Below are positions 44,401-57,500 of a stretch of 64,000 bases of DNA, in pieces. The position numbers were made by a program, and so were the translations under genes. Under the pieces are notes generated by a model that had not been told where the DNA came from, made no database searches, and saw only the letters and a list, made by a program, of their open reading frames with translations. How positions within the stretch are numbered: the first letter of the stretch is position 1; each line of letters starts with the position of its first letter. The stretch covers positions 88,108,104 through 88,172,103 of the forward strand of contig NC_088910.1 in NCBI RefSeq assembly GCF_963576675.1, written 5' to 3'. The stretch is from Euphorbia lathyris (taxonomy: Eukaryota; Streptophyta; Magnoliopsida; Malpighiales; Euphorbiaceae).

Positions 44401-46610
44401 TTCCTCAATAGTGTTTTCTTTCTCATCGATATGTTCTGGTGCATCCTATTGGTATTCAACCCATTAATTTTTAGGTTAGTCCTCCCAATTTGAATAGAAT
44501 GAGCTGAAATTTTTTTTCGTCGATGACTTATAATAGATATTAGTATACGAATGGGTTCCCCATGAAAAATCATTCAATGCCATCTCTTTGCAAAAAAAAA
44601 AAACTTTAAAGTAAAAGGCATGAAGAAAATAAATAGAATATTTATAAAAACGTTTAAATTAATAAAAGTTCGACTAGATTAATATTACAACTCAATTATT
44701 TCCTGCAACGGTACCAAAAACTTGATGCATATTTTACATATACGTGCTTGTGAAGGCAAGTGAACCTTTATTGTGTATCAAGTAATAAAGTGAAAGTAGA
44801 GTATCGTTCCCACGAGGATGGTGATCGTAATTACTAATCTTTTTGTTAACTTTCTATTATTTAAACAATCGAAAAGTGATGTTTGTTGGGTAACAAAATG
44901 AATATTCAATTAACAAAATAAAATGAGAATTACACAAATTAAGAAGAGAGGTTACTTTTGATAGAAGAAATTAAGGCTTTTAGCTTCACTTAACTTATTT
45001 GCCTAATAATAAAACTTACCTTTTTTCAAGTTATTTTATCCTGTTTGAGATGATGATTTTTCTCATTAAACTAATGAGTTCTCGAGTTATTGGTTTCAAA
45101 CTTTCAATTAATTATTTATCTTGGTCTGACTAAAGTAATTAATCTAAAGAAGCATTAAGTTTTCTTAGATCTAAAACATTCGTTAATTTCTTTACCTTAG
45201 TCCGGCTAAAGTGATTAATTAAGATTTATGAAAAACCTCTTGAGTTATTAGTTCTAAATTTTTTATTAATTACTTTACCTTGGTTCGACTAAAGTAAGTA
45301 ATCCAAAGAATATTAAGTTTTCTTAGTTTTAAACCTTCAATTTATTACTTTACATTGGTCCGACTAAATTAATTAATCAAATGTAGTACTAAGATTCATG
45401 AAAAACCTTGGAAACCAATAAGTCACACTAAATGATTATTAGGTCCAACTTATAAATTTTGATTAATCAATTTAATCATGGTCAATATAAACGATTAATT
45501 ATATTCGAATTGGGATTTGGTCCATCTCCAATAACCATTAAGAATCATAAATTAGTTCTTAAATGGATAAACATAGCTTGATTAGGTTAAACTTAATTAC
45601 CATATAATTAATGTTAAGATCCACTTTTAGTTTTAATTAAGACGTGTTTAGCCCATGATTAGATTAAAACTCATCTTAGAGAGATAAATAGTGGAGTTCA
45701 TAATAATAAAAGAGATTAAAGTTTAAAAAAACCATAATGACGTGTATCGAACAGAACTTTCTCGGTTGATTGAAACTTACTTTTATTGGATGAAATTTTA
45801 CACAAACGACAAATTAAGGACAAAAACTAATAATAATTACAACAACATATACAACAAATTAAGAACCAGCAAACTAACATAAAAAATGGAGACTTAAGCC
45901 TAAACTTGGTGTGTGGATGGTATGTAAGAATAATCTTCCATGCACCATAAATGCTATTTTTATAGGTAGAAGTCACATATGGAGCAAAAGTCCTAAGTCT
46001 TTTAATATCCCACAACCCCATAATCTTCCAAATTAAGTTTTAAAAGAGGGTGGCACAAAACTTTGGCAATTTAGGAGGTGAAAATGTGTGAAAGTCGGAA
46101 ATGAATCTTGAGTTTCAACAAATGCATCAACTTGTGAGAATATTTTGAGCCTTTTATAATTGGAATTTGGAAATGAATATTATTAGTAAGTTTTTCATCT
46201 ATATTTTAGCTTTCCACATCTTTTTGAATCACCTCAATCCGACTTTGTATGAGATATTTATGAGCAAAATATGAAAACATGTCAAATCTGTCAAAAATGA
46301 TGACAATCTATCGCCAGTTAACATGACGTGTTGATATCCAACTTGATGTATTGGACCTGATATCCTCTAAAAAATGATTTTTGGCTCTCCATTTCACGTC
46401 TCGGCTCACTCGTACTTCAATCTTTTCACCAAATCCACTATAAAACACCTAGAAATAATAAAAGCACACACATAAGTACTAAAAACATCAAAACATAAAT
46501 ATAAATAATAACTACAATAAAAAATTAATTAGAATAAAAAATAATCCTAAATTAAACTAAAAATAACAATAGAAATAGATGACAACATGTAGCATCACTC
46601 ACGTCTTTGC
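44401..46610. repeat. Repetitive AT-rich region, probably gypsy 3' sequence
   Basis: It begins just after the gypsy integrase and contains the sequence ACGGTACCAAAAACTTGATG near 44,708, followed by GTATCGTTCCCACGAGGATG, which I associate with non-coding parts of plant Tat-type elements. It carries a degenerate tandem repeat (45120-45500). No coding frame is supported. The exact element boundary is not visible. Confidence 0.5.
45120..45500 (+). repeat. Degenerate tandem repeat, CTTGGTCCGACTAAAGTAAT unit
   Basis: Copies begin near 45120, 45195, 45278, 45353 and 45477, so the period is about 75-83 bp with a longer last step. The conserved core is TTGGTCCGACTAAAGTAATT followed by AATC. Spacers share GAAAAACCT and TTAAGTTTTCTTAG words in alternate copies, so the true unit may be about 150 bp. 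Not a CRISPR array: the spacers are related and the repeats imperfect. Confidence 0.7.
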
Positions 46611-47341
46611 TCAACTGTTCCACGAATCCTTAGAGGACGTTGGATGTAGCTCTTTTATATTAAAGTCCTCGGTCAGAGTCCACACTTGAATTTTCTCCAA
46701 GTCTAGAGCATGTTTGAGCACATGAACTTTCTCCTCTAGAGCATCGATTATAGCCTCAAAATGGCTAGCTCCTACAGAAGTGCTCAACCTCATCTTTAGT
46801 GCGTTGATAATCTTTTCAGCGTGGAAATTTGATTGTTAATGGTGTTCCCTCTTCCGGTCACTATGCTTTCAACCTGGTCCATTTTGCCTGCCTTATTGAG
46901 AGCATCTTCTCACTTTTCCTAGCTTCGGCCTCACGTTTTCTAGCTTCGACTTTCGCATTCTCATCATCTTTAATGGCTTTATTAGAAGTAATTAGGTCTC
47001 GCTCAAGGAATTCTATCAATTGCGTCCTATGTGATTTCAACTTGCTAATCCAACTCAACCTGATTCTTCAAATGAGCCTCTGCAGATTGGTGAGTTCCCG
47101 ACAAATCTAAAAAATGATAGCCATATTTTGCATAATTCCTAAGAAATGGTTAAACACCAAAGCATAAAAGTGAAGGAAATAAAGAAAAGATCATCATTTT
47201 CGCAACTCGGGACATGGTCAAATCAACCATGTCTTGTAGGGATTTCTTCAAAAACAATTCATTCACCTTCGGGACCACCGCCATACGTCCTAAGTCATTA
47301 TTCACAACATGATTATTTAAGGTGGGAAACTCACCGAACAA
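46611..47341 (-). pseudogene. Fragments with coiled-coil-like sequence
   Basis: Short minus-strand frames (47341-47150, 47058-46861, 46793-46611) could be broken pieces of one protein. The middle one has a charged helical run (KDDENAKVEARKREAEARKS) that would form a coiled coil; the first has FLKKSLQDMVDLTMSRVAK. I do not recognise the family. It lies to the right of the gypsy relic and may be part of a transposon gene, but could also be a decayed host gene. Confidence 0.35.
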
Positions 47342-48600
47342 ATGATTCCACGATTTAAATTAAAAGAAATGCCTAAATAATATTGCGCCTTTTAAACTTG
47401 TTCATTTTGGTCATTTTCCCCACAAAACTTAAAGGGACGTTGTATTAACCACCACAACTTGTAAAAAGTGACATAAAATTATTGATTTTTCCATATTTTA
47501 ATCATATTCCACCTCAGCTAAGACATGAAATTACGTTTTTATCCCTCTTTCTCTTAAACCCTGATCTTCTTCATCTTCTCCCTCTCCTCTCTATCCAATC
47601 ATGGCATGTAAATCTCACTTACTTACTTTCCCTTTTCCTCCTCTCCATTATTAATCCAACCATTTATGCACAAGTAAAAGAAGGACCACACCAAAATTAA
47701 GAAACACAAATATAGTGCAGTAATCGTTGGATCCTCTATCATAATAGCTTTCAATTTGAATCTTCTAATTGAATCCATAATCCAAAAATTAGTTTGTAAA
47801 ATTCTCAAAAAATTTAAAGCAATAAGATCGGCCTGAACCTTTCATTCACAATGAGCTTCCAATCTTCGTCTCCTTGCTTAACGAGAAATCAGCCCCATGC
47901 ACAACACAAGCGAATCGACTCAGTAAGAACTTCACATGATAGAGTGAGGAGGGATGTGAGAGCGAGAGGACGAGAGAAATGCAAATGATAGTTTTGATTA
48001 TTTTTTTTAATAGATCGGATTAATGGTTTTTAGATTGATATTGTTCCATTAAAAAATTTCATCGTCATTCAGCAACAGATAAGCATGTTTATGTTTAGGA
48101 GTAGGAGTAGAGGTTCAGATAGATGTGCTAAAGAGTGGTAGCCTTGGAGGCTTATGATGAAAACTTTGAAGATATCAAAATGGATCTAGTAAAAATCAAT
48201 CGTTAGGAAGTCCAGGTGAATCATTTTTCATTCAAAAACTATATCTTTTAGTGAACCAAATTGGATTATGGATTTCTTAGTTAGCCATATGCTTGCGAAG
48301 TTGCATACCGCATTTTTTCGGGCTCAATTCGAAAGTGTAACGAACAAGGTATAACTAAGTGGAGTTTTAGGTAAAATTACGTGCGAGTGGAATATATAAT
48401 AATTATTCGGGTTATGAGTCGGATAATTAATCTGCCCGAAATGAAATAAACGTAAGAGATAATAATAAATTATAAATATATAAAATAATTATTGATAAAA
48501 AATAAAATATAGAATTCATCCCTACCAAAAAATAAATATAGAATTCATAATTGCATAATTATAAATCAAAAAGTTATTTGGGCTTTCTATACATAAAAAA
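47342..48600. other. Intergenic, no supported gene
   Basis: Mixed AT-rich sequence. A poly-pyrimidine stretch lies near 47,540-47,600. No frame, repeat or RNA that I can support. Confidence 0.5.
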
Positions 48601-49715
48601 AGTGAAAAGTATAAAAATAAACCTTGTGGTTACACCTGTTTTCGATTGCAGTCTTGTGATTTAAAAGTTTATAAAATGGTACCTTGAGGTTCATTTCGTT
48701 AGCAAACACATACCAAATTGACTAATGGTGTTAAAAGTCAAAAGAAAAAGAGTTAATTTGGTCCTTATATTTATTTTATTTTATAAATTAACCCCCTTAT
48801 TATCTAATTATCACAAATAAACCTAAAAATAAAAAATAAAAATCAATTATACTATCTTCTCCATCTCTTTAATTTTTTTTTTCTTCTTTTTCTCTTCTCT
48901 CTCATCTTTCTTAATTTTTCTCTCTCTAAAATCAATTTGGGGTATTATTAAAGAGAGAAACTATCAATGAAACAACTAATGTAGGTTTTTACCATCTTCC
49001 CTCTAACTGGTTTACAATGTCTGGCAATGCAGCTCTGAGCTGATGGGATCTCATCTTTCTGAACCCTACAGAAAGATCATTTTGGCCAATATCAAAAGTA
49101 TAAGGAGCCTTTGTGAATTCGTCGGGTCTGGGTAGTTTTTCTGCCTCTGGGGTATTCTTCACTAAACGCACAAGGAATAGAGTTGATTAATTCGAAAAAA
49201 TGGGATACTAATGAAGTTTACAGTTGATTAATTCGCAGAAATGAAACCTTGATTGAAGAGATGAACAGTCCTTGATTTGAATTGCTGAAATTGAGCAATC
49301 TGCATATAAAGAGAAAATGGGCTAATCCTATACTCAAAAATTGTTTCGTTGATAGTTTTTCTCTTTAATTATACCCCAAATTGATTTTAGAGCTAGAAAA
49401 ATTAAGAAAGATGAGAGAGAAGAGAGAATGAAGAAAAAAAAATTTAAAGAGATGGAGAAGATGGTATAATTGATTTTTATTTTTTATTTTAGGATTTGTT
49501 TGTGATAATTAGATAATAAGGGGGGTTAATTTATAAAATAAATAAATATAAGGACCAAATTAACTCTTTTCCTTTTGACTTTTAACACCGTTAGTCAATT
49601 TGGTATGTGTTTGCTAACGGAATGAACCTCAAGGTACCATTTTGTAAACTTTTAAACCACAAGGCTGCAATCGAAAATAGGTGTAACCACAAGGTTTATT
49701 TTTGTATTTTTCCCT
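48601..49715. mobile_element. Long-TIR element, probable Pack-MULE with captured exon
   Basis: The arms 48601-48980 and 49337-49715 are inverted copies of each other over about 380 bp, with many long exact blocks such as AATAAACCTTGTGGTTACAC. The 355-bp middle carries a protein-like minus-strand frame (48989-49171) that resembles a GDSL esterase/lipase exon. Long terminal inverted repeats around a host-gene fragment are the definition of a Pack-MULE. The flanks are A-rich and a 9-bp duplication cannot be confirmed (TAAAAAAA against TAAAAGAA is the best I see), so the superfamily is inferred. Confidence 0.7.
48989..49171 (-). pseudogene. Captured GDSL esterase/lipase exon fragment
   Basis: A 60-codon minus-strand frame containing LPRPDEFTKAPYTFDIGQND and LPDIVNQL. 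The block YTFDIGQNDL and the following PDIVNQ are characteristic of plant GDSL esterases/lipases of the cell wall. It has only the middle of the family (usual length about 360-400 residues) and neither catalytic Ser nor C-terminal His block, so it cannot be a functional enzyme. It sits inside the two arms of the long-TIR element, which suggests capture and not a native gene. Confidence 0.6.
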
Positions 49716-51050
49716 AAAAGAAATAAACAAACATAAGAAAAAAAAAAAGCAAAAAGAGTACAACACCCACAACATAAAAGCCCATCCAGCAATAACATTC
49801 CAGAATCTTCCACTACACACAGCAATCGAAGAAGACACATAAAAAACAGAGATTAATTGAAACTAAACCAACAAAAAGAAGTTCCATAGACCAGTCGAAG
49901 ATGAAAGAAATCAACAGACACAAAGAAAAAGAAATCAATAAATCAGATTTCAACCTAGACTCAAAGAAAAGAAATCAAAGTTAATACCTGTATTTTCTGA
50001 AGATAGATTTCAATCACAAGAAGATTCAGTATTTGAAGAAATCAAGTTTGGTAAGTTGTTTATATAGAATTAGGTTTGCCTTTTGAAATCAATTAAACCG
50101 TTTCAAAGTTTCACTTAATATGAACCAATTTCAGTTTTCTATTTCCTCAGAATTCCTACAAACCGTTTGAGTTTTGACAGAGAAAGGTGTTTAAATTTTG
50201 GAAATGCATTTCAAATTTCATGTAATTACATAAACGGCCCGTGCCCGTGCCCGGAAACGTATCGTAGCAGTTTCCGGGCGTTTCCGTAATTTTCTATAAG
50301 TTCCACACTAATATCTAAAAAAATTATAAATTTTTTACATTTTTTATATTTTTTATAAATTAAAATTTAATTTAGAAATTAAGTTATTTGAGTATCAGAG
50401 AAATAAGAAATTAATTTTTTTTAATGTAAAATAGATATAACAAAAATGAGTTCAAAAACACAAAAGAAAGAATCCATTGAAATTAATTAATAATGGTAAT
50501 ATAGTTATAAATATTGAAAAATAAAGTTGAAATAAATAAAAACTTCATAAAATTAAGTGAGAAATGAGGTTAGTGAGGTTTAAACTCATGACATTTTAAG
50601 TTAAAACACATCTCCAATCATCTCATCTACTTCAAAACATTGAAATAATTCTACATAGAGTATATATAAACTCATATCAAGAGGGACTATAAAGGACAAA
50701 ACAACTGCTACTCAAGGGTGGAGCTGGTGGCCAGGAGGCTCCGGCCCTCCCGAGCCCTGGGCTGGCTCCACCCCTGCGTCCAATCACTCTAACATGTATA
50801 CATTATGAATCTCATTCCTATTAAACTTATTTAGATAATAATATTAGTCAAGAATCAGTAAATGAATCATATAAATTATAAATTAAACAAAACATGAATA
50901 AAGTAAATATTTCAGTTGGATTGTTAAAAACATTTAATTAGTAGCACATACTTTTTTTCCTTTTCCTTTTTGCAATTTTATTGAAGAAAAAATCTAATTA
51001 ATTCAATTGCTATTTCCATAATATAATGGGTAAATAATTATTATTTTTCA
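49716..51050. other. Intergenic; short GC-rich blocks
   Basis: Mostly AT-rich. Positions 50,235-50,290 hold CCCGTGCCCGTGCCCGG and TTTCCGGGCGTTTCCG, related in words to the cluster in PAO intron 4. Positions 50,714-50,780 hold a GC-rich block (GGTGGAGCTGGTGGCCAGG) that looks like a transposon fragment. No gene is supported. Confidence 0.45.
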
Positions 51051-51230
51051 GGTTTGTGCATATTATACTAGTTAGTCTTTCTATTTTTTAAAGTACACCA
51101 TAGAATCTCGAATTTTAACAAAACTAACTACTTAGCCGCTTCATCCATACTTTTATAAATTAATGATTAAATTTTATACTAAATGATAAGTTTATCCTTC
51201 TATCATTAATTAATTTATATAAATGTTCTT
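51050..51230 (+). repeat. Left arm of an inverted repeat flanking the LINE cluster
   Basis: Reads GTGCATATTATACTAGTTAG, AAAGTACACCATAGAATCT, AACTAACTACTTAGCC and CTATCATTAATTAATTTAT in order. The reverse complement of about 59,907-60,080 has the same blocks with divergence. Confidence 0.55.
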
Positions 51231-52839
51231 CAAATTAAGTTTTTATAATTTTGTTACTATATTAATCCAAGTAATGAAAGTAAATGAATAAAATTAGATT
51301 ATTACTGAGTCTATTTCTAATTAAATAGGAAATCAAATTTACAATAATTTAATATTTTTATTTGAATAATAATGAATATATCTTTGATATATAATATTAA
51401 TTTTATATTTGTGATTTTTATACTATTGAATTTTTAATATTAAATAGTCATCATGTTTTAACCTAATAGTAAAATTAAAAGGTAATTTGAATACATTATA
51501 TCTTAATAAAATTAAAAATACCTTAAGCAACTTACAATGTCTCTTATCTCGTATTAAGAGTAGTGTTTTTTCCATTGCGAGAAGTTTTGAATGAACCCTA
51601 GTTTCTAACCTAATTCTTCTACAGCCATGGAAGAGGGTTTTTCCAAATTGACATTGAACATGGCTGAAGATGAAGAGTCATCTGTGGGGGCAAGGGTTAG
51701 AGAATGATACTGAGAGTATCAACGAGTTTTGCTTGAATGGTCGCTTTCTTACGGATAGAAAGATAAAATTCTTGATGATGAAGCACATGATAGGGAGGCT
51801 CTAGCGATCAGGGAAGGGGATCATTGTTAAGGACCTGAGTGAAGGGAGGTTTGTTTTTCAATTCTACCATGCTTTGGACCTCAAGCGTGTTGTTGGAGGC
51901 GACCCTTGGACTTTTGACATCCACTTGCTTCCAATGCACCACTTACAACAAGGTGAGCTTTCGATGAATGTACCTATGGTTTAGATGCCATTATGGATAC
52001 ATGTGTATAATGTGCCTATGGGATATATATCATTGACATTGGGAAGACTTCTTGGAGAATTTATGGGGAAATTTATTGAGTATGATAGTAAGAATAATTC
52101 TGGCAGTTGGCGTAGCTTTATACGGATTAGGGTTTATATAGATGTTAAGAATCCGTTGATGAGATGGAAGAGGATTAAGTTGTCATCAAGAGTCAGAGTC
52201 ATTGTCCAATTCAAATAAGAGATCCTATTTTCTAGCCATATTTATTATGCTTGTGGCTTATTAAGGACATCGATATTGACTGCCCTAAACGGTTCGACAT
52301 GTTGAATGAGGAGATCAAACTTGCTTGGGGAAAGTGGATTAGGACTGTTGATCGACGTTAGATGATTGGGGAGGGGGAAATGGCTTCAAGATGATAAGGA
52401 ATATTGAGGAATCATATGGGAATATTCTTCCACTAACATGGATTTGGAAAACAGTAATGACATATTTGCTAACGCAAAAAATGTTGCAATAAAAAAACAT
52501 TGATAATAATGGCAATAATGCTCCTGTCATGTTTGTCTTAAATAACAAAGTAACTATGCATGATGTGCATGAGGAATATAAACTCTCAGATTCTAATGTC
52601 AAATCATTTGAGGAGGTTATACTTGCTATCTTAGACGAGAAGAAACGAAAACTAGTTAACCTAGACATTACTCTAGAGTCTGACAATAAGAAAGGGGAGA
52701 TAAAAATTGTTAACAAGCCAACCGAGGCTCAAACCAATACCATGTGTCGATTGAATCCCTAGAGGAACCTCGGCTTGGAACTATCATGGCCTTGTGCAAA
52801 GTCAGAAGCTTGTTTTCTTTTACATCAGAAACCTTGTTA

Positions 52840-54503
52840 GAGTAAATTACACCAGTAGTACCTGAATCATACATCAGTTCACACTTCAGTACCTGAATTA
52901 CATTTCGTTTCAAAAATATACTTCACGTAACAGCAATTTAATACTTTTAGCAGGTCACTAACCGGTCAAACGTTTGACCACTTTTAATCAATGTTTGGAT
53001 CCACATACTCTCTCTCCTTTACATTCTCACTCTTTCTCCTTTACATTCACTCTCTCTCTCTTCTTCTTTTTTCTCCCTTTCTCTTTAACCATACCCGCAG
53101 CCAAAAAAGAAAAAGAAAAACCACACCAATCTTAGCCTTTGTTTGGGAGTTTGAAGGTTAATGGAAGGGAGAGTTAAAGGAGGTAATGGAAAGGGAAGGG
53201 AAGTGATGGAATGGAATGGAAAGTTAACAATTAACCTTGTTTGGGAGTTTATAGGATGTAAATGAGGTTAAATGTTTAACCTTGTTTGAGAGTTTAAATA
53301 TGGTGGGGAAGGAAGGTTAAATTTACTTTGCAGAGACAAGAAATTTTAAAAAAGTTTACGTTACTCCCATTAACCCCCAATTTGGAGGTTAGAGGAAGTA
53401 AACATTTAACCCCATTAACCTCCATTTACTCTCAAAAAATAACTCCCAAACAAGGTTAACTCAATACTTAACCTTCCATTACTCTCATTTACTCCCATTA
53501 ACATCCTCCCAAACAAGGGCTTAATTTGTTTCTCCATTCTCTCTCTTAACTCTCTCTCATTGATCAAGAAAACCCAAAAAAAGAAACAAAAAATTTATGC
53601 AGTTAAAAACCCAAAACAAATTCATAAGTGAATCTAAAAAACTCAAAAATAACAGATGGCCATTTTCTTTCTCTCTCCAGTTTTGTCTGCACTTCCATTC
53701 TCTCCCTATTCCATTTTTTATTTTCTTTCTTTCTTCAAATTTTCTCTCAAAATCCATCAAAATATAGTATGGTATGATATAAATAACTCCCCTCATCATC
53801 TGATCTGATCATCACTCATTCTTCAATTAAAATTCATTTCAAAACAGAACGGCAGATATAGCAATTCTAGTAGCAGAAGAGTATGAAAGGAGAATAAAAA
53901 ATTCAAGAAGATCAGCTGGTGCTGGTGCAGCAAATGGGGATTTCGTGGTGATTAAATGGCCATGGCCAAGTCTAGTTTCTTTGTTCAGTGATTAGAATAT
54001 GAAAAACAAGAAATATATGGAAGCCAAGTCCGAGATAGGTGTTGCTGCTTCTAATGGCTTCTTTTCAGCCTGACTCTTTTCTTCTTTTCTTCTATCTGTC
54101 TCTTTGTATGATTCTTCTGCACATCCATGGCGCACCCAATTGCTGCAAGAAGATAAGCATGTTGATCTAATTTTTTTCCGCAAATTATTTTGCAGAAAGA
54201 CGTGTTTCTCTTTGATTAACCAGCTATATCCAGATTCATTTGGGAAATTGGAAGTATCAAAGGAAGGAGAGAGATAGATTTCAGGAGAGAAATAGATTTT
54301 AGGAGAGAGAAAGCGAGAGAAATGGAAGAGAGATGAGAGAGATGGTCAAATAAATTATCAAATTCAAAGGTTAATGACGGTTGAAATTATTAAATTGTCC
54401 AATCATTCATTCATTTGTTAGGTATATTTTTGAAACAAAATGTAATCTAGGTGCCAAAGTGTGAATTGAAATATAATTCATGTACCTTTGATGCAATTTA
54501 TTC
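52840..54503. mobile_element. MULE-like long-TIR element in the LINE relic
   Basis: The left end (GAGTAAATTACACCAGTAGT) and the reverse complement of the right end (GAATAAATTGCATCAAAGG) match, and similarity continues through TTCACACTT, ACATTTTGTTTCAAAAATAT and on for roughly 150 bp. The opening GTAAATTNCA and the later TTCACACTT block also match the TIRs of the element at 2142-3596, so both belong to one broad family. I could not fix a TSD. The interior contains a Tourist-like MITE and, at 53,845-53,990, an open stretch (ADIAILVAEEYERRIKNSRR) that might be captured host coding sequence of a family I do not recognise. Confidence 0.65.
53135..53520. mobile_element. Tourist-like (PIF/Harbinger) MITE
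   Basis: 386 bp with 15-bp inverted ends GCCTTTGTTTGGGAG and GCCCTTGTTTGGGAG (one mismatch), flanked by TTA on both sides (53132-53134 and 53521-53523). TTA duplications with GGC/GCC-TTGTTTGG ends are typical of Tourist/PIF elements. The interior is built of repeated CTTGTTTGGGAG and GGTTAAATG words in both orientations, so it could fold on itself. It is nested inside the MULE-like element. Confidence 0.85.
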
Positions 54504-57500
54504 TAATAAGAATGAAAATCTAAAATGTACTCTTTGATTTTATAATTGCTTATCATTTTGCTGTGAATGTCGTAATGGTGTACTTGTATTTTTCTGTTTT
54601 AATGAAGTTGTTATTTCTATTTTGTCATACTTTCGTTCCTATTGATTGCTGCCTTATTGGTGGTATTGCTCGGCGGTGTATGGGCTTCTATGGCCAGCCA
54701 TATCACTCCAATAGACACCTCTTATGGAACTTACTTCGAGATATTAAAAGGTGTTCATCTTTTCCTTAGTGTATGTTCGGTGACTATAATGATCTTTTTC
54801 ATCTCAGATAAGAAATGAGAGCCCCATCACCCGTAGTAGCTATATAGGGGATTTTAGTAAGCCATTAATAACTATAAGATGGTTTATCACCCCTTACATG
54901 GACATGAGTATACATGGGGAAAAAACTGTGTGACTGATAATTTTGTTCAAGAATGGCTCGACCGAGCATTCGTGACTTCAAAATGGTGGGATATGTTCTC
55001 GCAAGCTCATCTTACATACCTTCCTATAAGTATGTTAGATCACTATCCTCTTGATATGTGTCTGTCTGATCGTGTGAAGGAGCAAGAACGTATAGGTTTG
55101 GTTTTGAGAATCGTTGGCTTCGAGTGCATGGGTTTCAAGAATTGGTTCGATTCCCTTGGAGTAATTCTCTTGAGCGGGAATTGTGTCACCGTATTATTAA
55201 GAATACGAAAGCCATAAAAGTGTGGGGTAATGATATTAATTGCAAGTTCTCATATTGCATGCGTCGGTCGAAGGTTGGCTTCGGGGTTATGTTACGGAAT
55301 AACTCAAATAATTGCTCAGATCAAGTTGTGGTAGCAAAGAAGTTGTTAAGTGATGTCTTTTGGGAGGAAAGTGGCTAATAAAAATAAAGAGCTAAAAACA
55401 TGTGTCTCTTGAATGGTGATAGAAATAACAAACTTTTCCATCAAATGGCATCGGCAAAGAGGACCAAACGAGTTTTGAAGCGTGATAATGGAGATGGCAC
55501 TTGGGTCAAGCCCCTGATGACATTCAATAGGTTGTGTTCTCGTATTTCTCTACTTTATTTGATGATCCAGATAATACTGTAAACGATTAATTGGAGTTTC
55601 TTCAATCATGTGTCTTGAGTGATGTGAACGATTGTCTGTTGGCTCCATTTACTGCTGATGAGTTTTGTGAAGCTATTTTTTCAATGCATCCTAATAAATC
55701 TCCTGCTCTATATGGGCTCAATCCGGCTTTTTATCAGACATTCTGACCAACAATTGAGCTTGATGTTGTTCAGAGTTACTGTCAATGGCTTGAGACTGCT
55801 GAGTTTCCCCTCAACTTTTTAATACAAATGTGGTTCTTATTTTGAAGGTCAGCACGCCGAATATGATGAAAGATCTTCGACCTATCTCTCTTTAAAAATG
55901 TTATTTATAAGATCTTAGCTAAGGTATTGTCTAATAAATTAAAATTGATCCTTGGTGATATTATTTCTAATGAGCAATCTACATTTGTGCCTGGGTGTTC
56001 TAGTATAGATAATGTTGCTGCACAATATGAAGCGTCGGGTTAAGGGTAAGCTGGGGGATATTGCCTTTAAAATCGACATTAGCAAAGCTTATGACTGTAT
56101 TAAGTGGTCCTATCTCAGAGTAGTTATGGTTCGGCTCAGTTTTCACTCTAGATTTGTGGATTGGATTATGCTATATATCACCTCTATTAACTATCATATT
56201 CAGTTGAACAGAGGCATTGTTGGGTCGGTTATTCCTAAACGGGGTCTTTGTCAAAGGGATCCCTTATCTCCGTATATGTTTATACTATGAAAGGTAGTTG
56301 ACATGCTCATTGGGTATCACATCTTTTATTTGATGATGACAATTTTCTATTCTTTGGGGCCATGAGGGAAAAATGCCTTGCTCTAAAAGGTATCTTGAAT
56401 CATTATGGATCTATATATAGGCAATCTATCAATCTCTAGAATTCCGGTATTATGCTTTGCTCGAACACTCCAAGCTCGACCCAAGGTTGCATTAAAGAAC
56501 TATTGGATGTAAGAAATCCGCTCAATATAAGTTGTTATGTCGACCTTTCATCTTTGATTGATCATAGGAAGAGGTCAGTATTTAGCTATCTTTGTGACAA
56601 GCTATGGCAAAGATTGTTTAACTAGGATGGTAAGATGCTTTCTCAGGCTAGCCAGGAGGTGTTTTTAAAGTTGATGGCCCAAGCTATTCCTTCTTACTGT
56701 ATGAGCATTTTTCTTTCATCATGGTCTCGTTGTTTTGAGTTGTAGCGGATGATGAACTCCTTCTGGTGGGGTTCAAAATGTGATAAGCATTATATTCATT
56801 AGGCATGTTGGGTTAGATTATGCTTACAAAAAGAGTGTGGAGGAATAGGTTTTCATCACCTTTAGTTCTTTAATCCCACCTTTCTCGATAAATAGACTTG
56901 GAATCTAGCTTCTAACATAATTATCTTACTTGTAAAATCCTCAAAGCTAAATGTTTCCATGGAGGGACTTTCTAGACGGCTCAATTGGGTAATAACCCTA
57001 ACCTAGTTTGGAAGAGTATTTTTTGAATCTAGGGAGATTCTTGTTGTAGGTAGTCAATGACGGTTGGACCAAGATTTGGAGAATGCACATTCCTCTTAAA
57101 GTTCGATGCTTTATATGGTGAGTATGTAATGATATTGTTCCTAACTGGGAGAAACTATCCTTGAAAAGGTATAATCAATGAGTGTGTATTTTCCAAGGTG
57201 GTGGGGAAACACAATTTTCACACATTCGTTGACTGCTCCTATACCTCTGATTGATGGATATCTACTAGTTTTATTCCTAGACTGAGTACTACTTCGGACT
57301 TTAGCGAATTGGTGTTTGATTTTCTGTGTAATTTTGGTTCAACATCAGTGAAAGAGAAGATCCGTTGTCTGATTTTCTGTGTAATTTTGGTTCAACATCA
57401 GTGAAAGAGAAGATCCGTATGGTAATGTGGAACAAATGGGGTGAGCGCAACAATCTGCTTTCGAATGGCCAAATTATTTCGGCTTCGGTCTCAGTTGATC

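Noticed and set aside
45120..45500. Possible CRISPR-like array
   Set aside because: Repeats are imperfect, spacers are related to each other and uneven in length, and this is plant nuclear DNA.
52339..52716. Minus-strand 125-codon frame in the LINE relic
   Set aside because: No family resemblance; probably chance in AT-rich DNA opposite the decayed LINE ORF1.
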